Shown here one piece after another: positions 8,611 to 16,040 of a stretch of DNA of 64,000 bases; within the stretch, counting starts at the first letter, position 1, and the number at the start of each line of letters is the position of its first letter. Where the stretch lies: assembly GCF_937924975.1 (NCBI RefSeq), contig NZ_CALEYG010000015.1, positions 58,542 to 122,541 of the forward strand, in the 5' to 3' direction. The translations under genes were made by a program, and so were the position numbers. The DNA comes from an uncultured Stomatobaculum sp. GTDB taxonomy: Bacteria; Bacillota; Clostridia; Lachnospirales; Lachnospiraceae. Below the pieces are notes generated by a model. It did no database searches. It was not told where the DNA came from and saw only the letters and a list, made by a program, of their open reading frames with translations.

Positions 8611-9357
8611 GTGAAAGTTTGTTTGGAACGCCTGAGGAACGGTCTCATCACCGAAAACCCGGTCTTCATCATGGCGCTGGGACTTTGCCCCACCTTTGCA
8701 GTTACGACCTCGGCGGTCAATGCAATCGGTATGGGACTTTCGTCTCTGGTAGTTTTGATGTTTTCGAACCTGATTATTTCCGCGCTCTCCGGCGTGATTC
8801 CGGGGAGAGTGCGTCTCCCCGCGGAGATTGTCGTCGTCGCGTCCCTCGTGACGATTGTGCAGCTCCTGATTCAGGGGTTTGCACCTTCGATTTACACGGC
8901 ACTCGGCATCTACATTCCGCTGATCGTCGTGAACTGCATTATCCTTGGCCGCGCGGAGGCGTATGCGCTCGGCGCAAAGCCGATTCCGGCACTCTTTGAC
9001 GGTCTCGGCATGGGCCTCGGCTTTACGCTGGCTCTCCTGCTGCTCGGCTCCTTCCGTGAGATCATCGGCGCAGGCTCGATTTTCGGCGTCAAGCTGATTC
9101 CGGATGCGTACCACATTTCGATTTTCGTCCTGCCCCCGGGTGCTTTCTTCGTGATGGCGTTCCTCGTCGCGGGCATGCAGTATTACCAGGACGACAAGCG
9201 CGGCAAGAAGAGCAAGCCGCTTTCGCTGGAAGAAGCAAAGACCAAGGTTGTGAAGCCGGTCGCAAAGCCGGCGGCAGCTGCGGTGCAGGCAACAGTTGCA
9301 ACCCCGGCGGTTGAGGCAAAGAACCCGGCAACGGAGAAGAAAGAGGAGGCGAAGTGA
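8611..9357 (+). CDS. rnfE: Rnf complex subunit RnfE
   Basis: RnfE is a polytopic membrane subunit of the translocating core. The predicted 248-aa protein begins MKVCLERLRNGLITENPVF, which is the usual RnfE start, so the GTG at 8611 is preferred. It has the GAGAGGGGG site at 8592-8600. The GTG at 8590, inside the rnfG stop region, has no such site. About six membrane helices are visible, with the LPAEIVVVASLVT and IPLIVVNCIILGRAEA motifs. A 50-residue Ala/Lys/Pro-rich cytoplasmic tail, rich in VKPVAKPAAAA-like sequence, extends past the usual end and may be a flexible docking tail. Confidence 0.94.
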   Translation: MKVCLERLRNGLITENPVFIMALGLCPTFAVTTSAVNAIGMGLSSLVVLMFSNLIISALSGVIPGRVRLPAEIVVVASLVTIVQLLIQGFAPSIYTALGIYIPLIVVNCIILGRAEAYALGAKPIPALFDGLGMGLGFTLALLLLGSFREIIGAGSIFGVKLIPDAYHISIFVLPPGAFFVMAFLVAGMQYYQDDKRGKKSKPLSLEEAKTKVVKPVAKPAAAAVQATVATPAVEAKNPATEKKEEAK

Positions 9358-9935
9358 TGTCAAAAGTAGCATTGCTCCTGGTCAGCGGTGCATTGGTCAA
9401 CAATGTCGTGCTCTCCAGATTCCTTGGACTCTGCTCCTTCGTCGGCGTCTCGAAGAAAAAGGACACGGCGGCAGGCATGGGCGGCGCGGTTATCTTCACG
9501 ATTTTCCTCGCGACCATTCTTTCCTCGCTGGTCTACATGCTCGTGTTGCGCCCGCTCAAGATTGACTACCTGCAGACGATTGTCTTCATTCTTCTGATCG
9601 CGTCTCTCGTGCAGTTCATCGAGATGTTCATGAAGAAGAGTATGCCTTCTCTGCACGCGTCCCTTGGTATTTACCTTCCGCTGATTACGACGAACTGCGC
9701 CGTGCTCGGCGTGGCACTCGACAACGTGCAGAAGGAGTATAACTTTGTGGAAGGCCTCGCCTGGGGTGTCGGCACCGCAGTCGGTTACGCAATCTCGATT
9801 GTCATCCTCGCAGGTATCCGCGAGAGATGTGAGGGCAACGATATTCCGAAGTACTTCCGCGGTCTGCCGATCGTTCTGATCAGCGCAGGTCTCATGGCAA
9901 TCGCATTCACCGGTTTCTCGGGCATGATCAGCTGA
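9357..9935 (+). CDS. rnfA: Rnf complex subunit RnfA
   Basis: RnfA is homologous to RnfE and pairs with it in the membrane around a buried iron-sulfur centre. The 192-aa protein starts MSKVALLLVSGALVNNVVLSRFLGLC and keeps the family element YLPLITTNCAVLGVAL with its conserved Cys. The ATG at 9357 shares its A with the rnfE TGA stop; a GTG three bases earlier is also possible. AGAGGAGG lies just upstream. Six membrane helices are predicted. Confidence 0.96.
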   Translation: MSKVALLLVSGALVNNVVLSRFLGLCSFVGVSKKKDTAAGMGGAVIFTIFLATILSSLVYMLVLRPLKIDYLQTIVFILLIASLVQFIEMFMKKSMPSLHASLGIYLPLITTNCAVLGVALDNVQKEYNFVEGLAWGVGTAVGYAISIVILAGIRERCEGNDIPKYFRGLPIVLISAGLMAIAFTGFSGMIS

Positions 9936-9949
9936 GCGGAGGGAGAGAA

Positions 9950-10741
9950 ATGAATTTTACCATTGTCATTGTCTCGTTTGCGATTGTCGGTATCGTCGGC
10001 CTGATTTGCGGCATGGGTCTCGGCGTTGCAAGTGAGAAGTTCAAAGTAGAAGTAGATGAGAAAGAGCTCGCGGTCCGCGAGGCACTGCCCGGCAACAACT
10101 GCGGTGCCTGCGGCTTCCCGGGTTGCGACGGCTGCGCGCACGCGATTGCGAGCGGCTCCGCGCCGGTCACCCAGTGTCCGGTCGGCGGCAAGCCGGTCGC
10201 GCAGAAAATCGCGGACATCATGGGTGTCCAGGCGGGCGAGGCTGTCAAGAAGGTCGCGATGGTTCGCTGTTCCGGCACCTGCGACAAGGCAATCAAGCGC
10301 GCCAAGAACGTGGGCCCGACCGACTGTAACCAGATGTCGGTCATGCCGGGCGGCGGCGATCTCGGCTGTGACTTCGGCTGCCTCGGCGGCGGTTCCTGCG
10401 TGAAGGTCTGCGAATTTGACGCCATTCATGTGGTCGACGGCATTGCCGTGGTCGACAAGGATAAGTGCGTGGCCTGCGGTCTCTGCGTCAAGGCTTGCCC
10501 GCGTCACATCATCGAGATGACGACCTACAAGGCAAAGTACCACGTGAGATGTATGTCGCAGGAGAAGGGCAAGGCAGTCAAGGATGTCTGCCAGGCGGGC
10601 TGCATCGGCTGCACGCTCTGCGTGAAGGAGTGTAAGTTCGACGCCATTCACATGAACGGGAACGTCGCGCAGATCGACTACGACAAGTGTGTGAACTGCG
10701 GCGCCTGCGCGAGAAAGTGCCCGGTAAGCGTGATCAACTAA
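9950..10741 (+). CDS. rnfB: Rnf complex subunit RnfB (ferredoxin-type)
   Basis: RnfB accepts electrons from reduced ferredoxin. The 263-aa protein has an N-terminal membrane anchor (about 3-24), then the Fe4S4 domain NNCGACGFPGCDGCA, a further cysteine set in CSGTCDKA and CDFGCLGGGSC, and two ferredoxin-like pairs including KCVACGLCVKACP, CIGCTLCVKEC and KCVNCGACARKCP. This is the long clostridial RnfB with several clusters. It ends the rnf cluster and is followed by a strong terminator. Confidence 0.97.
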   Translation: MNFTIVIVSFAIVGIVGLICGMGLGVASEKFKVEVDEKELAVREALPGNNCGACGFPGCDGCAHAIASGSAPVTQCPVGGKPVAQKIADIMGVQAGEAVKKVAMVRCSGTCDKAIKRAKNVGPTDCNQMSVMPGGGDLGCDFGCLGGGSCVKVCEFDAIHVVDGIAVVDKDKCVACGLCVKACPRHIIEMTTYKAKYHVRCMSQEKGKAVKDVCQAGCIGCTLCVKECKFDAIHMNGNVAQIDYDKCVNCGACARKCPVSVIN

Positions 10742-10784
10742 AGTGCTGCGGCAGCAATTCGGCAGCAAGTATAACAGGCATGAA

Positions 10785-10823
10785 AAGCAGCGCCCTGTCC
10801 GCTCGGACAGGGCGCTGCTTTTG
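10785..10823 (+). terminator. Strong terminator of the rnf operon
   Basis: A 16-bp perfect stem (10785-10800 with 10805-10820) closes a GCTC loop and runs into T residues. Confidence 0.92.
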
Positions 10824-10938
10824 CATCTGCGAAAGGATGAAACGCGTTCCGGCAAACAATCGAAGAGACCGTTAACAAAGCATGGTAGTGAAAAAAGCCA
10901 AAAATGCGAGACATTTGCACACTTTTGTGAAAGATGTG

Positions 10939-10967
10939 TTGATATTTTTGGAAAGAGATAGTAGCAT
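10939..10967 (+). promoter_or_regulatory. Possible promoter upstream of the folded leader
   Basis: TTGATA (10939-10944) is 17 bp from TAGCAT (10962-10967). The -10 is imperfect. It would start an RNA near 10975 with a leader of about 230 nt before the small membrane-protein gene. Confidence 0.4.
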
Positions 10968-11054
10968 TAAGATATAGTTGCGCAAGAAACTATGAGATTC
11001 GCAGTCAGTGTAGGATGGACAGTATGGATTGACGCTGCAAGGAACTGCGTTTAA

Positions 11055-11146
11055 TTGCTTTTGGAAGCAAAAACGGAGAAAGGCAGCTCCATCTTCTTGG
11101 AAACCGGTCGTCACATCGGCCAAGTGCATAATCGGAGGAAACGATT
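11055..11146 (+). other. Folded 5' leader of unknown type
   Basis: Three local hairpins lie in a row: TTGCTT/AAGCAA (11055-11060 with 11065-11070), CTTGG/CCAAG with an inner CCG/CGG (11096-11124) and AATCG/CGATT (11130-11146). No riboswitch class I know is recognised. The remaining sequence between rnfB and the next gene shows no convincing reading frame. Confidence 0.35.
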
Positions 11147-11203
11147 GTCTGACAGTGGGACTAGGGTCTTCAACTTGGAGTTTTGAGGTGGTGAATAATA
11201 TAT

Positions 11204-11575
11204 ATGATAACTAAGCTTATGCCCCGCGCGAGCATCTGGATTCTGCATTTGTTTATCGCTGCGGATTGTGGTTTCATGGGTGTTTTTCAGCAGTGGAGAA
11301 GGCGCTGGTATCATGCTTGGCCGTATTTGAGTTACAGCTTTTTGCGCTTTCTGATTCTCGGCATATTGCTCACCTCACATGTGAAATATGCGAGATTGAA
11401 TCGGAAGCTCTGGTATGCATTTTTGCTTGCGGACGGCATCCTGCTCGTTTGTTTTTGGAGGGGATACCTCCTGTATCCCTGGGAGATATTGCTGACGGTC
11501 ATGGGTGTGCTATTGGCACAGCTGTGGGGCACGCACAGGCAGCTCGGGCAGAGGCGTGAAACGATTGACATCTGA
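11204..11575 (+). CDS. Small polytopic membrane protein, unknown function
   Basis: A 123-aa protein with about four hydrophobic segments (roughly residues 10-28, 43-62, 68-86 and 91-108) and a short charged C-terminal tail ending QRRETIDI. I do not recognise the family. GAGGTGG at 11185-11191 is an acceptable though distant ribosome binding site for the ATG at 11204. Base composition is more AT-rich than the rnf genes. It is alone on its strand and faces the NusG-II/CYTH pair across a shared hairpin. It could be a fragment of a larger sensor or transporter, but no such remainder is visible. Confidence 0.6.
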   Translation: MITKLMPRASIWILHLFIAADCGFMGVFQQWRRRWYHAWPYLSYSFLRFLILGILLTSHVKYARLNRKLWYAFLLADGILLVCFWRGYLLYPWEILLTVMGVLLAQLWGTHRQLGQRRETIDI

Positions 11576-11592
11576 TACTGAGAAGAATGAGA

Positions 11593-11640
11593 AACGGGAA
11601 GCGCTTTGCCCTGCTTGGAGGAAAGCGCTTCCCGTTCTTG
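11593..11640. terminator. Bidirectional hairpin between convergent genes
   Basis: A perfect 15-bp inverted repeat (11593-11607 with 11622-11636) with a 14-nt loop sits between the small membrane-protein gene and the convergent NusG-II gene. The T tracts on either side are short, so termination strength is uncertain. Confidence 0.6.
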
Positions 11641-11658
11641 TCACAGTGGGAAAGAAAA

Positions 11659-12006
11659 TTACCGCTCCGATATCTGTACGACCAAGCGATGCGGCAGGCA
11701 GGCAATAATCTCGCCGGGGCGGGAGATGCGCCCGGTGTGCACGCAGACTTTGTCGGGGCAGTTGGCCTCGCTGATCCAGGCCTCGCCGTCATGAATCACG
11801 AGGGTATTTGTGCCGCCGTCCGAGGTTTGAAATACATCCTCGCGGTTTTTGGAGAGCGGATAGTCACCGACCACCGTGCCATTTTGGGAGACCAGGACGC
11901 GCATGCCGTGTTGACCGCTGCCGAGCCGTTGCCAGAGAAGTAAGAGTAACGCTGCGAGGCAGAGGACGGCAATGAGAATCAGTTCCCGTTTTCTTTTTTG
12001 TGTCAT
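11659..12006 (-). CDS. NusG domain II-containing protein
   Basis: The 115-aa protein has a basic N-terminus, one membrane segment (about residues 10-27) and a small beta domain with the family signature CPDKVCVHTGRISRPGEII near the C-terminus. Despite the name, proteins of this type are membrane-anchored and outside the transcription machinery. In Firmicutes they are often near quinone, flavin or Rnf-related genes. Here the gene lies close to the rnf cluster but on the opposite strand. Its ATG overlaps the stop of the upstream CYTH gene by 4 nt, so the two are one operon. Confidence 0.85.
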   Translation of the reverse strand: MTQKRKRELILIAVLCLAALLLLLWQRLGSGQHGMRVLVSQNGTVVGDYPLSKNREDVFQTSDGGTNTLVIHDGEAWISEANCPDKVCVHTGRISRPGEIIACLPHRLVVQISER

Positions 12007-12482
12007 GGGGTTTCCTCCCCGGGGAGCCCTAAGCGGCTAAGAGACGAATTCTGGTAACGGGCATCTTGGGTCACTTCCCGTCCAAACCAGGCGGGCGGCA
12101 AAAAACGCGCCGCACTCGCCTCGTCGGGAAACTCCACTTCGACCAGCCAAAGTCCCGACAGCGCCCCGTGGAACACATCGAGTTCCGCGGTGAGCTCGGT
12201 GCCCGGGAGCGGGATTCGATAGCGCGTTTTTTCGATGCGGAGACCGTCACATTTTTCGAGGAGGTGGGCAAAGCTCTCCGCCGTGAGCGGAAGATTATAC
12301 TCCGTCCGCTGTAGAAGGCCGTTGCCCTTATAGGTCAGAACATACGCCTCGCCCTCGCGGCGCACGCGCAGGGTCGGCGAAGTCGAGAGATAGCCCTGTA
12401 AAAACGCTTTGTGCGGATAGCGCTCGAGACCGTCCGGTAATGCAGGCGGCAAAAATTTCCGCTCGATTTCAATGTGTTCCAT
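12003..12482 (-). CDS. CYTH-domain protein (triphosphate tunnel family)
   Basis: The 159-aa protein opens with the CYTH signature HIEIERKFL and has alternating charged strands (LRVRREG, YVLTYKG, RIEKTRYRI, AELDVFHG, LVEVEFPDE) that build the triphosphate tunnel. CYTH proteins hydrolyse inorganic triphosphate or make cyclic nucleotides; small bacterial ones are usually tripolyphosphatases. The ATG at 12482 is chosen because MEHIEIERKF is the normal start and AGGAAAGGA precedes it; the open frame extends 11 codons further. A polyphosphate:AMP phosphotransferase is encoded elsewhere in the window, so a link to polyphosphate is possible but not shown. Confidence 0.88.
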   Translation of the reverse strand: MEHIEIERKFLPPALPDGLERYPHKAFLQGYLSTSPTLRVRREGEAYVLTYKGNGLLQRTEYNLPLTAESFAHLLEKCDGLRIEKTRYRIPLPGTELTAELDVFHGALSGLWLVEVEFPDEASAARFLPPAWFGREVTQDARYQNSSLSRLGLPGEETP

Positions 12483-12871
12483 GGAGTGCAGTCCTTTCCT
12501 GCCGTGTTCCGACATAGCGTGACGGAGACGCCGGTTCTTTTTCTTTCAGCTTACAGGGTTTCCGCATGTTTTTCCAGAGAGAGTTACGATTCGATCGTTC
12601 GTTACCGGGCGTCGTGTGTTTTCTTTGCGGCGGGGATCTGTCTTTGCCGCAGGGGACGAAGCATCCGCATGGGACACAGCTTCCTATCGCGGGTGCTGTG
12701 TTTGCCTTTCGTCGATTTATTTCGGAGATGCAGAGCCGACAGAGCGCGGCGTTCGGCCACGCTGCGCGTTGACGGATGAGTGCTGTGCACGAGGCGCAGA
12801 GATTCTCTTTTGTGACAGAATAAAAACAGTAAGACCGGGCACTGTCCGCGAGGATACGGCGCCCCGGTGTC
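12483..12871. other. Intergenic region without recognised features
   Basis: Divergent spacer between the CYTH gene (minus) and the 114-aa gene (plus). Open frames here are short and lack ribosome binding sites. I see no clear structured RNA or repeat apart from the promoter at its right end. Confidence 0.5.
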
Positions 12872-12900
12872 TTGTAATTTTGTATGCTTACGGGTACAAT
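12872..12900 (+). promoter_or_regulatory. Promoter of the 114-aa protein and esterase genes
   Basis: TTGTAA (12872-12877) and TACAAT (12895-12900) are 17 bp apart, about 55 nt before the ATG at 12955. Confidence 0.65.
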
Positions 12901-12954
12901 ATAAATAGAACGATAGTTCGGACGGTGAGGTCCGTTTTGAGAAAGGAAAGAGTC

Positions 12955-13299
12955 ATGGCAGAGCAGATTGTAAGAGAAGATGTGGAAAAGCTGATTCAGG
13001 CGCCGAGCGCCTGTGCGGAAGTCGTTGCGGCGGGAAAGCGCTATTTAGAGGCAGTCGGAACGGCAGACGAAGCGGCGGCACGCGACGCACTGATCGGAGA
13101 GCTCAAGGAGGATGTCTGCAGTATTGACGATCTGATTGCCTTTGCGTCTTCGCCGTCCGGCGAGGCGGTTTTCGGTAAGGAAGCTGCGGCGGCAACCGAA
13201 ACGGCGGCGAAAGCGGCAAAGGCAAACGGGGAGCCGAACTGCCTCTGTGATGCCTGCCAAGCGGGGGCACGCATTCTCCGGGAAGCCGGAGAGGCGTGA
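12955..13299 (+). CDS. Small conserved Firmicutes protein with a C-terminal cysteine cluster
   Basis: The 114-aa acidic, alanine-rich, mostly helical protein begins MAEQIVREDVEKLIQAPSAC and ends with the cluster CLCDACQAGARI. Close relatives in Clostridia are sometimes labelled 'Hsp90' or 'heat shock', but nothing here resembles Hsp90, and I consider that label unsupported. The Cys-X-Cys-X2-Cys group could bind metal. The ATG at 12955 follows GAAAGGAAAG; the longer open frame upstream crosses the promoter. An esterase gene begins six bases after its stop, suggesting joint expression. Confidence 0.75.
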   Translation: MAEQIVREDVEKLIQAPSACAEVVAAGKRYLEAVGTADEAAARDALIGELKEDVCSIDDLIAFASSPSGEAVFGKEAAAATETAAKAAKANGEPNCLCDACQAGARILREAGEA

Positions 13300-13305
13300 A
13301 GCGGG

Positions 13306-14037
13306 ATGGCAAACATACGGGAAGAGTTTTCGCTGTTACAGCGCGAGTGCCTTGCCTGCGGCAGCGCGGAAGCAGCCTATCTGCTCCTGCAGCCGGCCGA
13401 TGAGCACGATTTGGAGGGCATGGAAGAAGAGGCAAAGTTTCTCGCCGCATTTGAAGAAAAGGAAAAGCGCGCCGATCGCGGCCTGCTGGTCGCAGTCCGG
13501 GTCAATGACTGGATGCGTGAGCTCGCTCCCTGGGAAGCGCCGCAGCCCTCGGGCAACAGTCTCTTCGGAGACGGTGCGCCCGTTTTCCTCGAGAAGCTGC
13601 TCGCGCTGATTCCGGCACTTCGCGCGCGCTACGATTTGCCGGAAGACTGTCCCGTACTGCTCGGCGGCTATTCGCTCGCCGGTTTTTTCTCACTCTGGGC
13701 GTCCTACCGGACGGATGCGTTCGCCGCGGTCGCCGCGGCCTCGCCATCACTCTGGTTTCAGGGATTCATGAAGTACCAGAGGGGCAGAACCCCGCGCGTC
13801 AAGGCGCTCTCCTTAAGTCTCGGCGACAAGGAGGAGAAGGCCCGGAACGAGATGATGGCGAGCTGCGGCAACTTAATGCGGCAGTACCATGAACAACTGT
13901 CGGAGCGCATGCAGCCGGGCACCCTGGTGCTCGAGTGGAATCCGGGAGGTCATTTCGACGACAACGCGAAGCGCACGGCGCGCGCCTTTTATCTCGCGGA
14001 GAAGATGCTCTCCCGCAACGCCGGAAAAGCATTGTGA
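13306..14037 (+). CDS. Alpha/beta-hydrolase, putative esterase
   Basis: The 243-aa cytoplasmic protein has the nucleophile elbow GGYSLAG with Ser at 123 and a late GGHFDD with His at 216, which complete a hydrolase triad with an acid between them. Layout and length resemble the esterase D-like family. Substrate cannot be told. It follows the small cysteine protein after six bases. The tig promoter overlaps its 3' end. Confidence 0.78.
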   Translation: MANIREEFSLLQRECLACGSAEAAYLLLQPADEHDLEGMEEEAKFLAAFEEKEKRADRGLLVAVRVNDWMRELAPWEAPQPSGNSLFGDGAPVFLEKLLALIPALRARYDLPEDCPVLLGGYSLAGFFSLWASYRTDAFAAVAAASPSLWFQGFMKYQRGRTPRVKALSLSLGDKEEKARNEMMASCGNLMRQYHEQLSERMQPGTLVLEWNPGGHFDDNAKRTARAFYLAEKMLSRNAGKAL

Positions 14038-14060
14038 CAAGCGTGCCTCTGTGCTATACT
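14032..14060 (+). promoter_or_regulatory. Promoter of tig-clpP-clpX
   Basis: TTGTGA (14032-14037), overlapping the esterase stop codon, is 17 bp from TATACT (14055-14060). Confidence 0.7.
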
Positions 14061-14132
14061 GTTCTACTGAATATGTCTCTTTTGCAAGTAATATGCTAAT
14101 TCAGAGAACAGATTATCCAGGAGGACGTCCAG

Positions 14133-15419
14133 ATGGGATTTCAGGTAGAGCAGAAAGAAAACAACATGGCAGTGATTACGGTGACTGTGCCGCAGGCAGA
14201 GTTTCAGAAAGCAGTCACCGCAGCATACAACCGCGAGAAGGGCAAGTATCAGGTGCAGGGTTTCCGGAAGGGTCATGTGCCGCAGGCAGTCATTGAGAAG
14301 TTCTACGGTCAGGGCGTGTTCTTTGAGAGCGCTGTGAACAGCTGCATCAACGATACCTATCCGGAGGCGGCAAAGGAGAGCGGCCTCACGATTGTGTCCC
14401 GCCCGGAGATCAATGTGACCGAAATCGGCACGGACAAGGACCTCGTCTATACGGCGACGGTTGCGACGAAGCCGGAAGTCAAGCTCGGCCAGTATAAGGG
14501 CGTCGAGGTACAGAAGGCGGATGCGACGGTGACCGACGAGGACCTCAATGAGGCACTGCAGAAGGAGCTTGAGAAGAACGCCCGCCTCGTGACGGTCGAC
14601 GACCGTGCGGCGGAGATGGGCGACAATGTCAAGATTGACTTTGACGGCAGCATTGACGGCGTGCACTTTGACGGCGGCAAGGGTGAGAACTATCCGCTGG
14701 TGCTCGGCAGCGGCAGCTTCATCGACGGTTTTGAGGAGCAGATTGTCGGCCACAAGACCGGTGACAGCTTTGATGTCAATGTGACTTTCCCGACCGAGTA
14801 TCACGCGAAGGAACTCGCGGGCAAGGAAGCGGTCTTTGCCTGCAAGCTGCTCGAGATTCAGAGAAAGGATCTCCCGGAGCTGAACGATGAGTTCGCGAGC
14901 GAGATTTCGCAGTTCGAGACTCTCGACGAGTACAAGGCGGATTTGAAGAAGCAGCTCGAAGAGGCGAAGGCAAAGAGCGCGGCGGCACAGAACGAGAACA
15001 ACGTGGTCGAGAAGGTCGTCGAGAACGCAGAGCTTACACTTCCGGCACCGATGGTTGAGATGCAGTGCGAGCAGATGCTCGATGACTATGCACGCCGCAT
15101 GCAGTCTCAGGGTCTGCCGCTCGAGCAGTACCTGCAGTACACCGGCATGACGGTCGAGAAGCTGAAAGAGCAGTTCCGTCCGCAGGCCGAGAGAAACTTA
15201 AAGACCAGACTGGTGCTCGAGGAGGTCGTGAAGGCCGAGAACATCGCGGTCAGCGAGGAGGCAATCGACGCCGAGATCGCGAAGATGGCCGAGGCTTACA
15301 AGATTGCACCGGAGAAGATGAAGGAGTATGTCGGCGCGGAGCAGAGAGAAGAGCTGGCGATGGATTTAAAGATCCAGGAGGCAGTCGACTTCCTCGTCGC
15401 GGAGGCAAAGCTCCAGTGA
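14133..15419 (+). CDS. tig: Trigger factor (ribosome-associated chaperone, peptidyl-prolyl isomerase)
   Basis: Trigger factor binds the ribosome exit tunnel and shields nascent chains. The 428-aa protein has the N-terminal ribosome-binding domain with the signature GFRKGHVP (about 45-52), an FKBP-type isomerase domain around 160-245 (VKIDFDGSIDG, FEEQIVGHKTG, FPTEYHAKELAG) and the C-terminal chaperone arms. AGGAGG lies a few bases before the ATG. It heads a tig-clpP-clpX block, the usual Firmicutes arrangement. Confidence 0.97.
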   Translation: MGFQVEQKENNMAVITVTVPQAEFQKAVTAAYNREKGKYQVQGFRKGHVPQAVIEKFYGQGVFFESAVNSCINDTYPEAAKESGLTIVSRPEINVTEIGTDKDLVYTATVATKPEVKLGQYKGVEVQKADATVTDEDLNEALQKELEKNARLVTVDDRAAEMGDNVKIDFDGSIDGVHFDGGKGENYPLVLGSGSFIDGFEEQIVGHKTGDSFDVNVTFPTEYHAKELAGKEAVFACKLLEIQRKDLPELNDEFASEISQFETLDEYKADLKKQLEEAKAKSAAAQNENNVVEKVVENAELTLPAPMVEMQCEQMLDDYARRMQSQGLPLEQYLQYTGMTVEKLKEQFRPQAERNLKTRLVLEEVVKAENIAVSEEAIDAEIAKMAEAYKIAPEKMKEYVGAEQREELAMDLKIQEAVDFLVAEAKLQ

Positions 15420-15436
15420 AAGTCAGGAGAAATCAG

Positions 15437-16018
15437 ATGAGTTTAGTGCCATATGTGGTGGAAGAGTCCAGCCGGGGCGAGCGGAGCTACGATATTTTTT
15501 CCCGCCTCTTAAAGGATAGAATCATCTTCCTCGATGAGGAGGTCAATGATGTGAGCGCGGGCCTCGTGGTCGCGCAGCTCCTGTTCCTCGAGTCCGAGGA
15601 TCCGGACAAGGACATCAACCTCTACATCAACAGCCCGGGCGGCAGCGTGACGGCGGGCATGGCCATTTACGACACCATGCAGTATGTGAAATGCGATGTC
15701 TCGACCATCTGCATCGGCATGGCGGCGAGCATGGGCGCATTCCTGCTCTCCGGCGGCACCAAGGGCAAGCGCTATGCGCTCCCGAACGCGGAGATTATGA
15801 TTCACCAGCCCTCCGGCGGTGCCCAGGGGCAGGAGACGGAGATCCGCATTGTCGCCGAGCAGATTTTGAAGACACGCAATAAGTTGAATGAGATTCTCGC
15901 GGCGAATACCGGGAAGGATCTCGAGGTGATTGCGCGCGACACCGAGCGTGACAACTACATGACGGCGGCGGAGGCCAAGGAGTACGGCATCATCGACGAA
16001 GTCATCGCGCATCACTGA
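15437..16018 (+). CDS. clpP: ATP-dependent Clp protease proteolytic subunit
   Basis: ClpP forms the 14-mer proteolytic chamber used with ClpX. The 193-aa protein has the catalytic Ser98 in CIGMAASMGAF and His123 in EIMIHQPSGG, followed by the conserved acid near 172. The ATG at 15437 is preferred, with AGGAGA six bases upstream and the start MSLVPYVVEESSRGERSYDI typical of the family. A GTG at 15416 overlaps the tig stop and lacks a site. clpX follows after 22 bases. Confidence 0.97.
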   Translation: MSLVPYVVEESSRGERSYDIFSRLLKDRIIFLDEEVNDVSAGLVVAQLLFLESEDPDKDINLYINSPGGSVTAGMAIYDTMQYVKCDVSTICIGMAASMGAFLLSGGTKGKRYALPNAEIMIHQPSGGAQGQETEIRIVAEQILKTRNKLNEILAANTGKDLEVIARDTERDNYMTAAEAKEYGIIDEVIAHH

Positions 16019-16040
16019 GTAAAAGGAGAAGAAAAGAAAC

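Noticed and set aside
11029..11214. 61-codon frame in the leader after rnfB
   Set aside because: It begins with TTG without a ribosome binding site and contains the hairpins of the folded leader; no family resemblance.
12616..12954. Open frame extending the 114-aa gene to the left
   Set aside because: It crosses a good promoter (12872-12900) and has no conserved protein sequence.
12955..13299. Annotating the 114-aa protein as Hsp90
   Set aside because: No Hsp90 ATPase motif is present and the protein is far too short; the label seems to be a propagated error.
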